A stretch of DNA of 64,000 nucleotides from Hsuehochloa calcarea (lineage: Eukaryota; Streptophyta; Magnoliopsida; Poales; Poaceae). Where the stretch lies: contig CM070604.1 in assembly GCA_036346395.1 (NCBI GenBank), forward strand, positions 33,321,662 to 33,385,661, read 5' to 3'. A program made the translations under genes and the position numbers. Within the stretch, counting starts at the first letter, position 1. Every line of letters begins with the position of its first letter. Positions 21,905 to 32,700 of the stretch are shown one piece after another. The notes below the pieces were generated by a model, which was not told the origin of the DNA, did no database searches, and saw nothing but the letters and a program-made list of their open reading frames with translations.

Positions 21905-23020
21905 GGCTCACCACCCACCTCGAGGCTTTTGCCTCGGTGGGGTGGCTCCGGCTCGTCGCCCGCCTCGAGGCCCATGCCTTGGCGGGGCGGCTCCGCGCCG
22001 ACTTCGCACGCACGGGCTCTGTTGCTACCCGCTGCCCACCTAGAGGCTTTTGCATCGGTGCGGCGGCTCCGGCTCGCCGCTCGCCTCAAGGCCCATGCCT
22101 TGGCGGGCGGCTCACACGATTGACCGAACGGCTCACGCGCCTTGCTCGCCCACCTTGAGGCTTTTGCCTCGGCTGGGTGGTTCCGGCCAGAGTCCGCCGA
22201 GGCCCATGCCTTGGCGGGCGGCTCGTGCCGACTTCACCCGCATGGGCTCGCCACGCCATTGCCCACCTCGAGGCTTTTGCCTCGGTGGGCGGCTCGGCCA
22301 CCGCACGCCTCGAGGCCCATGCCTCTACGGGCGGCTCGCGGTCGACTCGCCGCATGGGCTCCGCCACACTCACACTCCACCTCGAGGCTTTTGCCTCGGT
22401 GGGGTGGCTCCTCGGCCGCCACTCGAGGCCCATGCCTCGGGCAGCGCTCCACCGACTTCACCCGCATGGGCTCCACCACCGCACGCCCACCTCGAGGCTT
22501 TTTCCTCGGTGGGCGGCTCGCTCACGCCCGCCTCGAGCCCCATGCCTCGGCGGGCGGCTCACACGACTCAGACGATGGGCTCCGCCGCCACGCCCACCTC
22601 GAGGCTTCTACCTCGGTGGGCGGCTCCACCGCCGCCCTCGAGGCCCATGCCTTGGCGGGAGGCTCGCGCCAACCGCCGCATGGGCTCGCCCATCGCCACG
22701 CCCACCTCGAGGCTTCGCCTCGGTGGGGCGGCTCCACCACCACCCCTCGAGGCCCATGCCTTGGCGGGCGGCTCACACGACTTCGCCGCATGGGCTCGCC
22801 ACGCTCGAAGCCCACCTCGAGGCTTTTGCCTCGGTGTGGCGGCTCCGGCTCGCGCCCCGCCGAGGCCCATGCCTTGGCGGGCAGCTCACGCCGACTTCGC
22901 CAGCATGGGCTCCGTCGCTCCCGCCTCGAGGCCCATGCCTTGGCGGGGCGGCTCCGCGCCTAGTTCGCCCGCATGGGCTCCGCCGCTGCTCACTGCCCGT
23001 CTCGAGGTTTCAACCTCGGC
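21905..23020. repeat. Tandem array 4: 108-121-bp composite unit
   Basis: About nine units anchored on CCCACCTCGAGGC (21914, 22035, 22149, 22262, 22375, 22485, 22593, 22701, 22811). Each unit has three modules: an anchor ending cctcggtgggcggctc, a second module cctcgaggcccatgcc, and a third with a cgcatgggctc word. Open frames on both strands follow the repeat period and are not genes. Confidence 0.9.
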
Positions 23021-23560
23021 ATGGTGGCTCCCTGCGCGACGTCTCCCCGGGGTATCCCGACTCCCGACGGGCTGGGGGCGGCAGGATTGCGTCCGCTCGC
23101 ACCTCAGGACCGCGGGATAGTCCTCGCGACCTCGGACCACGCAGACGAGGGAGTTGTCATAGGAGGGCACCAAGGGGTGCCCCACACCCCAGGGTCGTCA
23201 GGAGTACCGGTGTGCCGTCGGGGATACTGTGCATGTGTAGCCTAGTCTGTATAACGCATTTAGGCAAATGTACCTGCATACTCTCTCTCTCTCTCTCTCC
23301 ACATGTTGTGAGGGAAAGAAGGTAAATATCCCTTCTTGCCCTCCTATATATAGAGGCCCATGGGCATATACAAAAGGGGGCTCTCCTCTCATTCACACTA
23401 ATGACAATACACTCATGACACCACTCCTTTTGGCTCCTCCCCTGTTCGGCCCCTTCATGACTAAAGGGTACTATGTACCCACTGTTTGTCCTTCTCTTGC
23501 TACGACAGAGTTTACTGTGTTTACCCAAAGAATAGGGCGGCCTAGGCATTCAAAACTTAG
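23021..23560 (+). promoter_or_regulatory. LTR-like promoter segment after the arrays
   Basis: Contains a CT microsatellite (about 23279-23299), a TATA box CCTATATATAGAGG (23343-23352) and a CT-rich leader. Position after tandem arrays suits the 3' LTR of a Tat-lineage element, but I could not fix TG/CA ends or a target duplication. It could also be a plain promoter relic. Confidence 0.35.
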
Positions 23561-23574
23561 ACACAAAAAAAAAA

Positions 23575-24784
23575 GTTTACTAGAAAATAGTTGTTTAAGT
23601 TACTTAATGAAGACGGTGTATGACAGTCTATGTTAAAAAGGAAATATTTGGTGGGGAAGTGTCTTTCGCAGATGGTAAATAAGCCTGAAACTTCTCATTT
23701 TTGTTCAGGTTTAATAAAAATCAAAGATCCGAATTTTCATTTTTGTTCATTTCAGATTAAAAATGGAATGCAAACTAGATTTTGAGAAGATATTTGGTTA
23801 GGAGACGCTCCACTGAAATATCAATATTCAATCCTTTATAATGTGATATAGAGAAAGGATGATACAGTGGCGAATATTTTGAGAACAGCTCCTTTAAATA
23901 TCTCTTTTCAAAGACCTATTATTGGGCCCAAGTTACATGTGTGGAATGGGTTAATTTTGATAATTGCTAATTTACATTTGATCTCTCAAAAAGATGTTTT
24001 CAGGTGGATTTTGAGTAAGTCTAGGATTTTTCAGTACAGTGTTTCTATGCGTCACTAATTGAAAGTTCTCAAGTCTCCATTAGGAACTTTTTTTGGACAC
24101 CTAGAATTCCATTAAAAGTGAAAATATCCTTTGGTATCTCAAAAGAGGGGCAGTTTTAACTAAAGATAATCTTCTCAAAAGAAATTGGAGGGGAAGCAAA
24201 GAGTGTTGTTTTTGTATTAACGAGGAAACAATTTAATATCTTTTTATTTAGTGCCCATTTGTGCGTCTTGCGTGGTGGGTTATTCAATGTGCATTTAATT
24301 TATCTCCTCCTGTGAGTATAACAAATATGTTTGTGAATTGGCTATCCGGTATTCCATAAATTTTAAAGTCACAACTCCTAGTGGGAGCTAGTGCCTTATG
24401 TTGGTCTATTTGGCTATGTTGGAATGAAGTTATTTTTGACAAAAAAAGATTGTCACTAATCCTTTGTAGTTTATCTTCTTGAGTGGGCATTGGCTGAGGG
24501 CTTGAGCACATTTGCAGAAACCAGCCCAGAAGGAGTCTATGTTAGCCGGAGGCGATAGGCTAGAGGTAATGGCGAAGCAAATTTTAAGTATTCATGGGTG
24601 ACGGTTTAGTCACATGATATGTAATGATTGAGTTTAAATTTCAATCGTCATTTGTTTGTAAGGCTTCAAGCTACCTTTTAACAATTTTGATTACTTTGGT
24701 GCTTTAAACTCTTTAATAAAATAGACTGTATGCATCCTTGATGCAGAGACCAGGAGAGGTATTCTCTTCCATTATCCGAAAAAA
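23575..24784 (+). mobile_element. 5'-truncated LINE with zinc-binding RT domain remnant
   Basis: Non-LTR (L1-type) element. Frames read LFKLLNEDGV, FQIKNGMQTRF, EDIWLGDAPLKYQY, DDTVANILRTAPLNISFQRP, RIPLKVKIFLWYLKRGAVLT and NLLKRNWRGSKECCFC, the C-terminal zf-RVT-like domain of plant LINE ORF2. The region ends with TGTATGCATCCTTGATGCAG and a short A-rich tail near 24784, the usual plant LINE 3' end. Only the last 1.2 kb is present. Several in-frame stops fall where C-to-T change explains them, including loss of the zinc-binding His. The A-run near 23565 marks the approximate left edge. No target duplication found. Confidence 0.8.
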
Positions 24785-24799
24785 GCTTACAAATTAGCA

Positions 24800-25002
24800 G
24801 CTTTTGGACTAAGTACTACGGGCCATTTACAGTCATGCAGAAAATTGGCAAAGTATCGTATAAATGACAATTGCCTGTTGGTGTTGGAATTCATCTCGTG
24901 TTTCATACAAAGTGTCATCCCTGAGTTCTACCAGGAGACAATCGGAGGCTGGTTCCTGAGGCAAACCCTTGAGGACAAGGATTCATTAGAGAGGGAGGCA
25001 AT
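24800..25002 (+). pseudogene. Gypsy I pol C-terminal fragment
   Basis: A frame reads YYGPFTVMQKIGKVSYK, a stop, then QLPVGVGIHLVFHTKCHP, matching the conserved post-integrase module (GPF-x-V...IG-x-V-x-Y-x-L-x-LP...IH-x-VFH). It runs into a purine-rich tract (gagagggaggcaa) just before an LTR start. The upstream part is missing, cut at the LINE boundary. Confidence 0.7.
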
Positions 25003-26295
25003 TGTCAAGACCCGAAAAAATCGGAAGTGAAGGGGCGCCACCTGGACCTAGACAAATAGCCTCTAGTTCATAACACACAAGTTTCAGGACGGGCGTAGTT
25101 GATAAAGAGTGGCGAAGTTTTGCCTTCAAAACGTAAATCCGGAGGATACGTCTCCAGATCCTTCGCATTACAGACGAAATCGCACACCTTACATTACTTT
25201 CCCTAAAGACAATTCGGTCGTAATACAGATACCCAAATAGTCAAATCACACAGAAGTTGAGCTCCAGAAGTTGACGGTCCTAATCCTCGAGCGAAAACGT
25301 CAATTGCCTCCGCGGTAGCCTACAGAACATTCTACCTCAGCTTATTACGCATTCAACACTGTGCAGTATGAAGTGTGTTCTTTATTTCGTTTCCCCTTTT
25401 CTTTTTTCTCCTTCGAACAAGTTATACAACCAAACGGCCTCAGTAGACCTTTTGTTGTGCGGGGCAGCCTTTCCTCAACAGAGAGCGCATGGAGGAAACA
25501 AAAGAGTATTATACACCTGTCCTTTGCACGATGGCCAGGGAATGTTCTACTGAATCACTGTAGCACAGGAAGGCATATGGCAGTGTTTCGACAGTTTTAA
25601 TCCTTGTGTTTCGACTTTCGAGCAGACTCGCCACAAGACTTCTTTTCCATTTGTCCTCGGGTCAACAGTGCTTCTTTATAAGGTTATCCAGGTGTCCCGC
25701 AGTGAACTTCAAAAATTCTGCATTGAAGAGCGTGGTTAATGTTAGGCACAAATGTAATGTCAAGGGTTATGTAAAAGTTACGCATGTCACGAAAAAGAAT
25801 GACGACAAAGCAACCACCACTAAATGGAGATAAAGCAGCAGTTTTCGAAGATGCCTCAATTTAAACTGATGTCTTCGGAATACTGCAAATATTTGGTAGA
25901 TAGCGAAATCCCAGAATGCCTGGATGCAAATATTCCAGTTCACTAGGTCAAATGATGAAAAGAGTGGTTTGGTAGGAATGAAACAACGAAAGCAGGAGCT
26001 GAATGGGTGCAATGCTATTCACGTGTTAATGAATGTCAGGAATAGTAATTGCAGGAGAAGTTCTGCAGCATTTAAATCCACCAGTGGAAATGTGAAATTG
26101 ATCTATGGTGAAACAGCACTATGACCATATATCCTACAACAGCAAATAAATGACAGGAACAACAATTCCAAATGCGCAGTACTTGCAAGTGAATTAGCAA
26201 AAAATTGGTTGTTCGCATACCGAAAAAAAATCTTACATTTGATATATATACAGCCGCTGGTCCCTAAAGGTGCAACCGGCCGAGGAAGTCCGACA
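25003..26295 (+). repeat. 3' LTR of gypsy I
   Basis: Begins TGTCAAGACCCG right after the purine tract and probably ends AAGTCCGACA at 26295, about 1293 bp. The right boundary is a judgement from the CCGACA ending used by other gypsy LTRs here. No open frame of interest. Confidence 0.5.
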
Positions 26296-26747
26296 ACCTG
26301 GAATGCAAACAGGCCAATAATACAGGTGCAAAATGAGAACTAAAAAAAGGAAATATATGTTGTAAAATTAGCGATTTTAGCAAATATTTAGAATTAATTC
26401 CAACATAAATTAAGATAATTAAAGCATATTTCCAACATCATATAGATGACAGAAATAACATATAAACATGTAATATCTTCATGTCAAATAAATAGGATAA
26501 TATGCTCGATAGATGGAACATGAAAACATACAAGATCAGCATATTGCTCCGATTTAGAATATTTGTTTATTGCTCTCAGATGTTTGGCTGCTTAAGATAT
26601 AATCTTAGCCTCCTCGCCACTTTTGTCAAGAACATTCACTAATTCGATAGACAAGATAAATCAGACTTTGAGCTGAAAGTGAATGCCTTACTGTTATATC
26701 AAGAACAGGTAAGAATAATCTTACAAGTCACAACAGCGCTAATTCGG
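26296..26747 (-). other. Probable 3' UTR and downstream flank of makorin
   Basis: AT-rich sequence on the 3' side of the candidate terminal exon. No separate gene or repeat recognised. Confidence 0.4.
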
Positions 26748-26784
26748 TTAACAGGAAGCAATCGAACCACAAAAAAGTGAGAGC
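26748..26784 (-). CDS. MKRN: Candidate terminal exon of makorin
   Basis: taccgttatctag|GCTCTCACTT completes the Arg codon and reads LSLFCGSIASC then TAA. It gives 369 residues, close to the roughly 370 I expect for plant makorins. The Leu-Ser-x-Phe wording suits the family, but the tail is not securely recognised. Confidence 0.45.
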
Positions 26785-29700
26785 CTAGATAACGGTATGC
26801 AACAAGCTCAAGCGAGAACTGAGCTAGGGCTCCATTGGCACGGGGGACTTCCAGGTCCCTGCCCACCCGCATTCGAGGATGGCTCGGCACACGCGCCTCG
26901 CAGGGTTCTTTAAGGCTGCTAGGAAAAAACCTAGCCTCTAAAAAACGTTACTAGACAATATCTCCAGGTGCTAGTTTTGTAACGTCCCAAAAATTTCATT
27001 TCTGGAAAGATATAATAAAAATAAAAGGGAAAATAATTTTGAGCATATTCTCTATGGAAAACTATTTATCCACGATTTTCGAACTTCTTATATAAAGCAA
27101 ATAATGAAATTTCATACAAACAGCAACGTGTAAGAATTTTTGAGAAAATCACAGAGCAGACAAAATCCTAAAAAAAATTACAAAACAAACTATAAGGTGT
27201 CAGAAGCCCTCACAAAAAATTTCATAAATTTTGGAGCCAGTTTGATAGGTTTAAGAAAATTTGCAAAGCGACAGACTTTTCAAGAAATTCCGAACACGCC
27301 CTTTGGGTCGAATCTAAGCCCAAAACCGTTCGCGACTCTCCTGCGCTCAAGGCCACTCACTCGCACTCGCCTCGCCAAGAACAAGACCTTGCCCACTCCG
27401 CCCACTGTTTTCCCTCATTGCCCACCGTTTTTGACACCCACTTGCCTCCATCACCTCCGCCCATGCTGCCTACCTCTTAATGGCGCCCCCCCCGCGTTGG
27501 CAAAGACACCAAAGCTGGAGCGTGAGATTCTCGCCATAGCTGCGTTTTCTCACCGCCTTCACACTACTCGCTCATACTAAAACCTCCGACCGCGTCACGG
27601 AGTTCCCAGCTCGCCATTCTCGCCTTCCACCAAGAACCAGAGCTTTTTCGCTCCTTGGTTCGCTGGGAACGAGAGCATCGTTCTCAACACCGATGAGCCT
27701 CACAGCGTCATTTGCTCTGGTGAGCTTCCTTGCCCTCCCCAACCGTGTCACCATTTACCCCTTACCTCGCTGATGCTCCTTCTTTGCTTGATGTAGCTCT
27801 GGGAACCACGTAGCGCGAACAAGCAGACGTCTTCTTCACCTCCGGCGCACACCCTGTTATAGACCTTCATGTTCTCGACGTTCGGGTGAGCTTTAACCTC
27901 ACCTAACCGCGTCATTTCATGTCCGACACTTCACTAATGCTTCTCCCTCACTGATGTTGATCAACTCGTAGGGAATTCCCCGAATCAACCTTCTTCCTCA
28001 CTGCCAGCCGCCGCAGCCCCTTTTAGTTCGCCACCACATCGGTGAGTCATTGGTTAATTCCTTCTATCCCTACCATCCTCAGTGTGCTTGCAAGCTAATG
28101 TGCACCTCCTTGTAGCATCTCCATCACCGTAGCATGCCGTCACCGAGAGCCTCCACTGCGCCGCCGCTGCTCCCACATCGACATCATTCCCTGATGTTGT
28201 TAAGAGTCTTGGTGAGCTTCTAGTAGTCCCCTAGAGCTTTTGCGCGCATTAGATCGAATGATTAGCTAGTGTAGCATAGACTTCGTCATAGCCGATATAG
28301 CGCCGCTGCGGGAAGCGTTGTCCTCGCCGCTTTGTTGGCCATTAGTCCTCGAGCCACTACGTATAGCATTGTAGTTACCTCCTGAAACCAAGGCGTACCT
28401 CCTTTTGCCGCCGATTACCGCTTTGAGCACGAGGAGCTCTGCCGCTCATCTCCGACGTAGCATCGCCTCCAGCCATCTCTCCGGCCTCCACCACCATCTG
28501 GTGCCATTGTCGTCGAGGGCGCCGTTAAGGATAGTAGTGTAATATGTGGTAGAAGTATAAGTCATGTAAGTGTTAGGGGTAGTTAGAAGGGAAATACGCT
28601 TTCTCTACTGGAAAGCGTAAATCTCAGTAGAACTAAGAGTAAAATACGCTTTCTGTTAGAAAGCGTAAATCTCATAAAATACGCTTTTTGATATCAGCCT
28701 TTTCTAATTTCTGGAATTTTCAAACCGAAGCAAATTACAACATTAATAACTTTTGCATATGAACTCCAAATTAAATGAATCTTTTTTTTCTAAATTCATC
28801 TAAAATCATGATCTACCTGAATATGCAAAAAGATTTGGATTTTGTTGCTGTTGGAATTATTGTTCTATATTTAATTTGCTTTCGGCTCTTTTTATTAGAC
28901 GTTGATTGTTTGAGCGAATTATACAATGATCCCCCATCCTCGTATTCAGAGCAACTAAAGCAAGGCAAGCAACCCTTTGACCATATTGATCCTTCTATTT
29001 TAATTGTACTTCTTTTTGCAAAATCTATTATGCATATGTGTATGCTTGCTTAAAAATTGTTGTATTCGGGGATAACGGTAATCGTAATCCTATTTGATGC
29101 ATGAACCACCTTGAAATATTGATATCTTTACTGTTGTAGCAATTAGAGTATGGATTAGACAATGAATGATGTCAAACTGGGTTTTTCGAATGCGAATATC
29201 GCACAAACGCTTAGCTCAGCTTTAATCTTTACTAAAATTGCAAAAATTGATGACATGTTGAATATGAGTTTGGGAGATTTTTAAAATGATGGTCCAGAGG
29301 GATTTACCTCTGATATTTTGTATAAAAATAAAAATAGAAAACTCAGTTTGTGACGCGGACGAGTTACATTATAATATGAGAAGTGTGAGAGGTATCTCAC
29401 AAGTAGATAAGGGGAGATCCTCTCCTGGGTCAATTAAGGACCGACAGGGGTGTAGCCGGGTAAAGTGAAGGTGTTCATTCATCGGGCTAGTGCAAGGTTA
29501 GGACTAGCTGATGTAAAGGCTTCAACGCGTGCTCTAAACTACATACCGAAGGTTAGTGAGTGATGGTATCGACGAATGCTGAACAAACTAGAGAATTAGT
29601 GTGTTATGGGTAAAGATGTACCCCTCTACAAAGTGTAAATCTATTTAAATAGTTGTGCTTGCGGTGATGAGCGTGCTAAGTGTAGAATTGCCAGGTATAG

Positions 29701-32700
29701 TCTTCATTTTCATAAAATATGTTTTGTTGAAAAATATGGGAAATGGTTTGTTGATTTATATTTGAGTTGAGTGCCCATATCTATGGCTGAAAATAAGATG
29801 TTGCTCGCAGCCGAGGAGGGTTGCGAGTTGTTATTTATTCAATTACTTGTTATTTATCTATTTAACTGCTCTTTAAATTTTCGTTGCAAAATACTACGTA
29901 TTGATATTGCAAATAAAATTTGCTTAATGCTGAAAACAACTTGTAACATAGAGCCTCATCTCTTGTTAGCCTTACATTTATACAAATTTTGTGATACACT
30001 ATAAGTCTTGCTAAGTACACAATGTACTCAATCTTGCTTAAATTGTTATTCAAACTAGGACAAACCTACGTCAGACGACGCTTTCTTTGCACCTGGTACC
30101 GAAGGGTTCGTTCACGAGTCTTTCTAGAACTTTTCTCTTGTCAGTTGCCTAAGGGTTCGGATGGGCATGCCACTAGAATTTTCGGCTCATTATAAAATTT
30201 TACTTTCGTTGTTCCATTTGTTACTTCTGAAACTTAAGCTTTTATTTTGTCGGTCGGCCCTTGTGTTGTAAATAATGTAATCGCTTAAGATATGTACCAT
30301 ATTTTCTCCATTTTGTATGCATGAATGTATGGATGCGAGTGTCAACGTTGTGGATGTGTACTAGCCAGTGATCATGGGACTAGTACGGTACACACACGAG
30401 GACTTTGTGTATTCAAAACCCGGGACCCGACAAGTTTCAATCAAATCAATCACAAATTGAGACTTCTACTAGCACAACACATGCAAAGTAATGCGAAAAA
30501 TGAAAAACAGCAATACTCACGATGCGGATGGCACTCAAAGCTACCAAGTAGTAAACCGGGCAAGGCACGCCGAAGGTGCTGACTCAAAAAACCAATCGTC
30601 ATGCTGTGCCGCGAATACCAAACGAGGTTGACAGATATACAAAGCCCACATCACAAAATAGGACACACCAGTGTGCGAAGTTGTGGTACAGAGAATGCCG
30701 CATAAGACCAGTCGAGGTGCACCGACCGAATGCACCAAGGAGCACTAATCAACAAGAAAATCGAAGCTCTTCTCCCACACCAAGATCAAGTCAAGGCCGG
30801 CAGATTCCCACCTTCAAACGGCACAATCGAAGCCCTCACCGCACCTCAACAGAGAAGAGGAAGCAAGAGGGAAAAGCAAGATGCACAAGGAGAAGAGAAA
30901 CCACCTCACCGCCGACGGCGTCGGGTCCAACCTCGGCGACGCAGCGGCTCTCAAAGCCCCAACCAAACAGAAGCCAAATCGAGGAAGAAGAATCAAAAGA
31001 GGGGAAAACTCACTGTATTTCGGGTAAGAAAGGGGGAGAAGGCAGCCTTAAGAGGAGGAGAGGCGGAGAACGTGACGCAGCTGTAGCCAACGGCCGGCGC
31101 CGAAGCGCATGGGCCGCCAACGCCTCCTGCGCTGCCGCCGCTCGCCCGGGAGCCCCCACGCCGCACGCGCGAGAGGATAGGGCTAGAGACCTAGTCTCTA
31201 GCCTTATCTCTTCCTCTTCTCTCACCGACAAGTGGACCCGTCATTTCTTTTCTTTTCCATTTTATTCTTTTCTCTAATTTTGAAATTACCAAAATGGCCC
31301 CAAATTACAACAATATACAGATTGCACAGAAGTCTAATAGAGAACACATACCTAATGTTTTTGGCAATCACTGTACTTCCATCATCAGCATCAAGATGTC
31401 GCAGTATGACCTCTTCCAAGCGACCATCTCTGTAGGCATGCTGCAAAACATGCAGGCTACAAGAGTGAGTTCAATGTCGAAAGAAAATGAGGGAAAGACA
31501 GGCCAGTTAACATTACAATTTACAATAATAATGTCTACAGTTTCTTTACCAAGGCGAGCTACCTAGGTAAAAAAATCAGTAAGAAATCAAGTATCCTGTC
31601 CCTTAAAAGAGTTACCCAAAAACATATAACAGTCAGCACACTATACTCTAATGACATTGGACCAGGATGAATAATGGTTGCATACAAACTTGAATGTAGC
31701 ATGAACTCTCAACCTTGGCATACATTGTACATAATCAATCTTTACCCACTAAAAAAATACTAAAAACTCACCACTCTATGTAGGTCAATTTTTGTATATT
31801 GCCAATCAACTTGTACCACTTTGAATTTATGTAAATTTGCACTAACGTCAAGACAATAATCATCAAACATCGTGAACTACCATAAAAATCGTCATGATAC
31901 ATTGCTTAAAACTCACCGAAACGGTAACAATCAATGCATAATTGAGGAACAAATTTGCACCCCTGTTGTCAAAATTCATCTAAAGGGTCACCATCACAAC
32001 CAATAAATGTTTTGTGGAGACATTTGTACTGTATAGGAAACAAATTTTGGACAAGCCACATCATATTTTTAGCAACTTCTTAAAAGGACATAGAGGTTAC
32101 TGGGTTCATTTGAATCCAAGGTGCTAAGGCAGGCCCACGCCTGCTCTAGGTTATCAAGCAGCTTAACAATGGTAAACAATAAAAAGAGCAGCCATGCGTT
32201 CTGACACCACATTAAACAGGTACCTACCACCAGGAACACAAAAAATTGCCAGACCCAGACAATTTAAGACTCAAGGAGTTTGTAGATGGTGTAATCTGAG
32301 GTATAAATTATTGATCATAATAATACTGGACAGAACACAAAACTTAAATTACTCTTAGAAATTCAAAACAAAGTTGTAAGTTTGGCATTTTCCAACAAAG
32401 CAACTGAGTGCAAAGGTAGCCAGCTAGTGTTCCATATAGACCAGTTACTGCTAATAGTTAGAAGGGATAGAACTGGTATTGTAGTGGTACTGCGCTCTCA
32501 AACTATCTGGTTAGAGATAACTAATTAATTTGTTGTTGACAGTCCACAAAAGTACATCAGCTGCATTGAATACACATGTATATAGTATATAAAGATAGAA
32601 TTTTCTACCTTGTAGAAACAGCTTGTCCCAAAGGGACAAGTACCGGTTCCAAAATCAAAGTACTTGCAATCAATAGACCTGCAACAGTATACTTGTAGGT

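Larger units (their letters stand above)
26978..30432 (+). repeat. Solo LTR J (chromovirus type) in makorin intron 5
   Basis: 3455 bp from TGTAACGTCCC to CGGGACCCGACA, flanked by perfect agttt duplications and with no internal element sequence. It carries the same landmarks as B, C, F and H: the AAG|GCAAGC motif at 28964, conserved block 29605-29680, AAGTAC/GTACT inverted repeat at about 30012 and the terminal GATCATGGGACTAGT module. Solo LTRs arise by recombination between the two LTRs of one element. Its direction is opposite to makorin. Confidence 0.92.

Noticed and set aside
22050..23325. Frames of 356 and 382 codons with regular repeats
   Set aside because: Translation of a tandem array in whatever frame avoids stops; module boundaries shift frame between units.
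23268..23636. 122-codon frame starting in the CT microsatellite
   Set aside because: Spans the TATA box and leader of the promoter-like segment and runs on into the LINE boundary. No domain.
28775..29053. 92-codon frame in solo LTR J
   Set aside because: Covers the conserved GCAAGC motif and has no recognisable domain. LTR sequence, not a gene.
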